This document shows, piece by piece, positions 5,073-5,713 of a stretch of DNA of 5,713 bases. The DNA is taken from positions 1-5,713 of the forward strand of contig JBJXFE010000018.1 in the NCBI GenBank assembly GCA_046153875.1, read 5' to 3'. The stretch is from JBJXFE01 sp046153875. Lineage in GTDB: Bacteria > Planctomycetota > Phycisphaerae > Phycisphaerales > UBA1924. How positions within the stretch are numbered: the stretch's first letter is position 1; the number at the start of each line of letters is the position of its first letter. Position numbers and translations under genes: made by a program. Under the pieces are notes generated by a model. It did not search any database. It was not told the DNA's origin and saw nothing but the letters and a program-made list of their open reading frames with translations.

Positions 5073-5592
5073 TCTGTCAAGGGGTTGTCCACCAGCGCCG
5101 TCCCGCGGCCCGGCTGCACACCTTTGAACGGTTCGCCGAAGAGGTCCAGCAGATTGGGCCACGCGAGGTACGACGCGCTCGCGTCGTGCCCGCCGATGGC
5201 GTAGCGCAGCTCACGGGCGATGCGTGACGCTTCGTACTTGGGCGTGTTCTTGGCCGTTTTGGGCGACAGGCTTTCGAGCAACATCCGGCGCTTGTCGTTG
5301 GAGAGTCCCCAGAGTTCCCGATAGTTCACCGTGGCGGTCGCGCCCTTGGACCGGTCGGCCTTGCTCCGCACAAAGGTCGCGATGGCGGTGCCGGGCTCGA
5401 TGCCGATGGGCTGCTGGTCCGTCGTGAACATCGATTGGTCGGGCTTGCCGTCGGGCGTGCGCTTGCCGGTGCGGAAGCGGTCGCCGTTGCAGTTGTCAAT
5501 CCAGATGGAGTCGAACGTCGCGAGCAGGCGTTCACGCATCTGGACGTGCGACAAGCCGTCGAGCCATCCAAAGTTGGAGATGTAGCACACTA
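5060..5592 (-). pseudogene. Internal fragment of a type ISP restriction-modification enzyme (methyltransferase to specificity region)
   Basis: There are 176 open codons without a stop. The N-terminal part (CYISNFGWLDGLSHVQMRER, IDNCNGDRFRTGKRTPDGKP, then SMFTTDQQPIGIEPGTAIATFVR) matches the pattern I recall downstream of the NPPY methyltransferase motif in type ISP enzymes (COG4889-like). The later part (YRELWGLS.DKR, then LAWPNLLDLF..PFKGVQPGR..ALVD) matches the start of their specificity domain. Intact proteins run to well over a thousand residues with nuclease and helicase domains upstream. Here the helicase and NPPY region are absent because an insertion sequence abuts codon 1. The specificity domain stops after ALVD, and the last eight residues (NPLTEACS) look like junction sequence. 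The apparent GTG start at 5590 is simply an in-frame valine codon. Family assignment is by recalled motif; it is not expected to be functional. Confidence 0.7.
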
Positions 5593-5713
5593 GAGCCTAT
5601 CCCAGAACCTGTTTGAGCAGGAGGAGGGTGCAGCCGAGGTGCAGGAAGCCCTGGAACATCGCGGTGGACTTCTCGTAGCGGATGCACAGGCGGCGGAAGT
5701 TCTGGATCCACGA
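5593..5713 (-). mobile_element. 3' end of an IS5-like insertion sequence, running off the window
   Basis: The element end appears to be GAGCCTATCCCAGAACC, starting at about 5593. It directly abuts the point where the restriction-enzyme reading frame loses homology, and it encloses the transposase stop codon, a usual arrangement in this family. The bases just outside are CTA or TA, compatible with the short target duplications of IS5-type elements. The other end lies outside the window, so the terminal repeat and duplication cannot be confirmed. Confidence 0.7.
5597..5713 (-). CDS. IS5-like transposase, C-terminal end only
   Basis: The last 38 codons of a minus-strand gene are visible, ending in TAG at 5597-5599; the rest lies beyond the right edge. 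The residues include WIQNFRRLCIRYEKS and then FLHLGCTLLLLKQVLG. This follows the NFRRL.VRYE....FLHL.C.LI.L pattern at the C-terminus of IS5-family DDE transposases, covering the last helix after the catalytic glutamate. The catalytic DDE residues are not in view, so activity cannot be judged. Confidence 0.75.
   Translation of the reverse strand, partial: SWIQNFRRLCIRYEKSTAMFQGFLHLGCTLLLLKQVLG

Noticed and set aside
5073..5162. N-terminal extension of the zinc-ribbon remnant to a GTG at 5162
   Set aside because: It overlaps the restriction-enzyme frame out of phase and has no motif; it is probably a by-product of the junction.
5224..5585. Plus-strand frames opposite the restriction-enzyme fragment
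   Set aside because: They are low-complexity antisense frames of 67 and 84 codons with no motif.

Overview
The window most likely comes from a high-GC planctomycete, probably class Phycisphaerae. Three things in the sequence point there. Two adjacent secreted proteins end in the same duplicated, cysteine-containing dockerin-like tail (DCNxSGxLTVADFGCFQ... ending YVxGCP). A zinc-ribbon tail reads CxxCGYSLxGLPPG..CPECGK, a style very common in planctomycete membrane proteins. The coding DNA is strongly GC-biased. The assignment rests on recalled family distributions, not on a search.

Layout, left to right. Positions 1-252 hold no gene I can support. A minus-strand block of three exported proteins follows. 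The first, at 316-1605, is a seven-repeat beta-propeller-like protein with the dockerin-like tail. The second, at 1679-3385, is a peptidyl-arginine/agmatine deiminase-family enzyme with an Ig-like module and the same tail. The third, at 3600-4292, is a DUF1579 protein with a signal peptide. A clear rho-independent terminator at 3490-3519 ends the DUF1579 transcript. The deiminase has its own candidate promoter just below it, and the propeller gene lies 73 bases downstream and could be co-transcribed. Divergently, a small helix-hairpin-helix (Cdd1-like) gene lies on the plus strand at 4456-4743.

The right end (4845-5713) is scrambled accessory DNA, all on the minus strand. It holds the 3' end of a zinc-ribbon membrane-protein gene, an internal piece of what looks like a type ISP restriction-modification enzyme, and the 3' end of an IS5-like element. 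The IS cuts the restriction fragment at its 5' side, and the fragment is joined to the zinc-ribbon remnant at its 3' side.

The most interesting item is the deiminase. It keeps the residues I recall for the Porphyromonas gingivalis enzyme PPAD, at nearly the same spacing, including the YNRPR motif whose two arginines bind a C-terminal carboxylate. This suggests a secreted enzyme that citrullinates peptides, not an intracellular agmatine deiminase. Its order of modules (signal peptide, catalytic domain, Ig-like domain, C-terminal sorting or anchoring tail) parallels PPAD, with a dockerin-like tail in place of the type IX secretion domain.

A second theme is short, degenerate 7-8 bp tandem repeats in three intergenic gaps. 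Two of these arrays begin directly at the stop codon of a dockerin-tailed gene.
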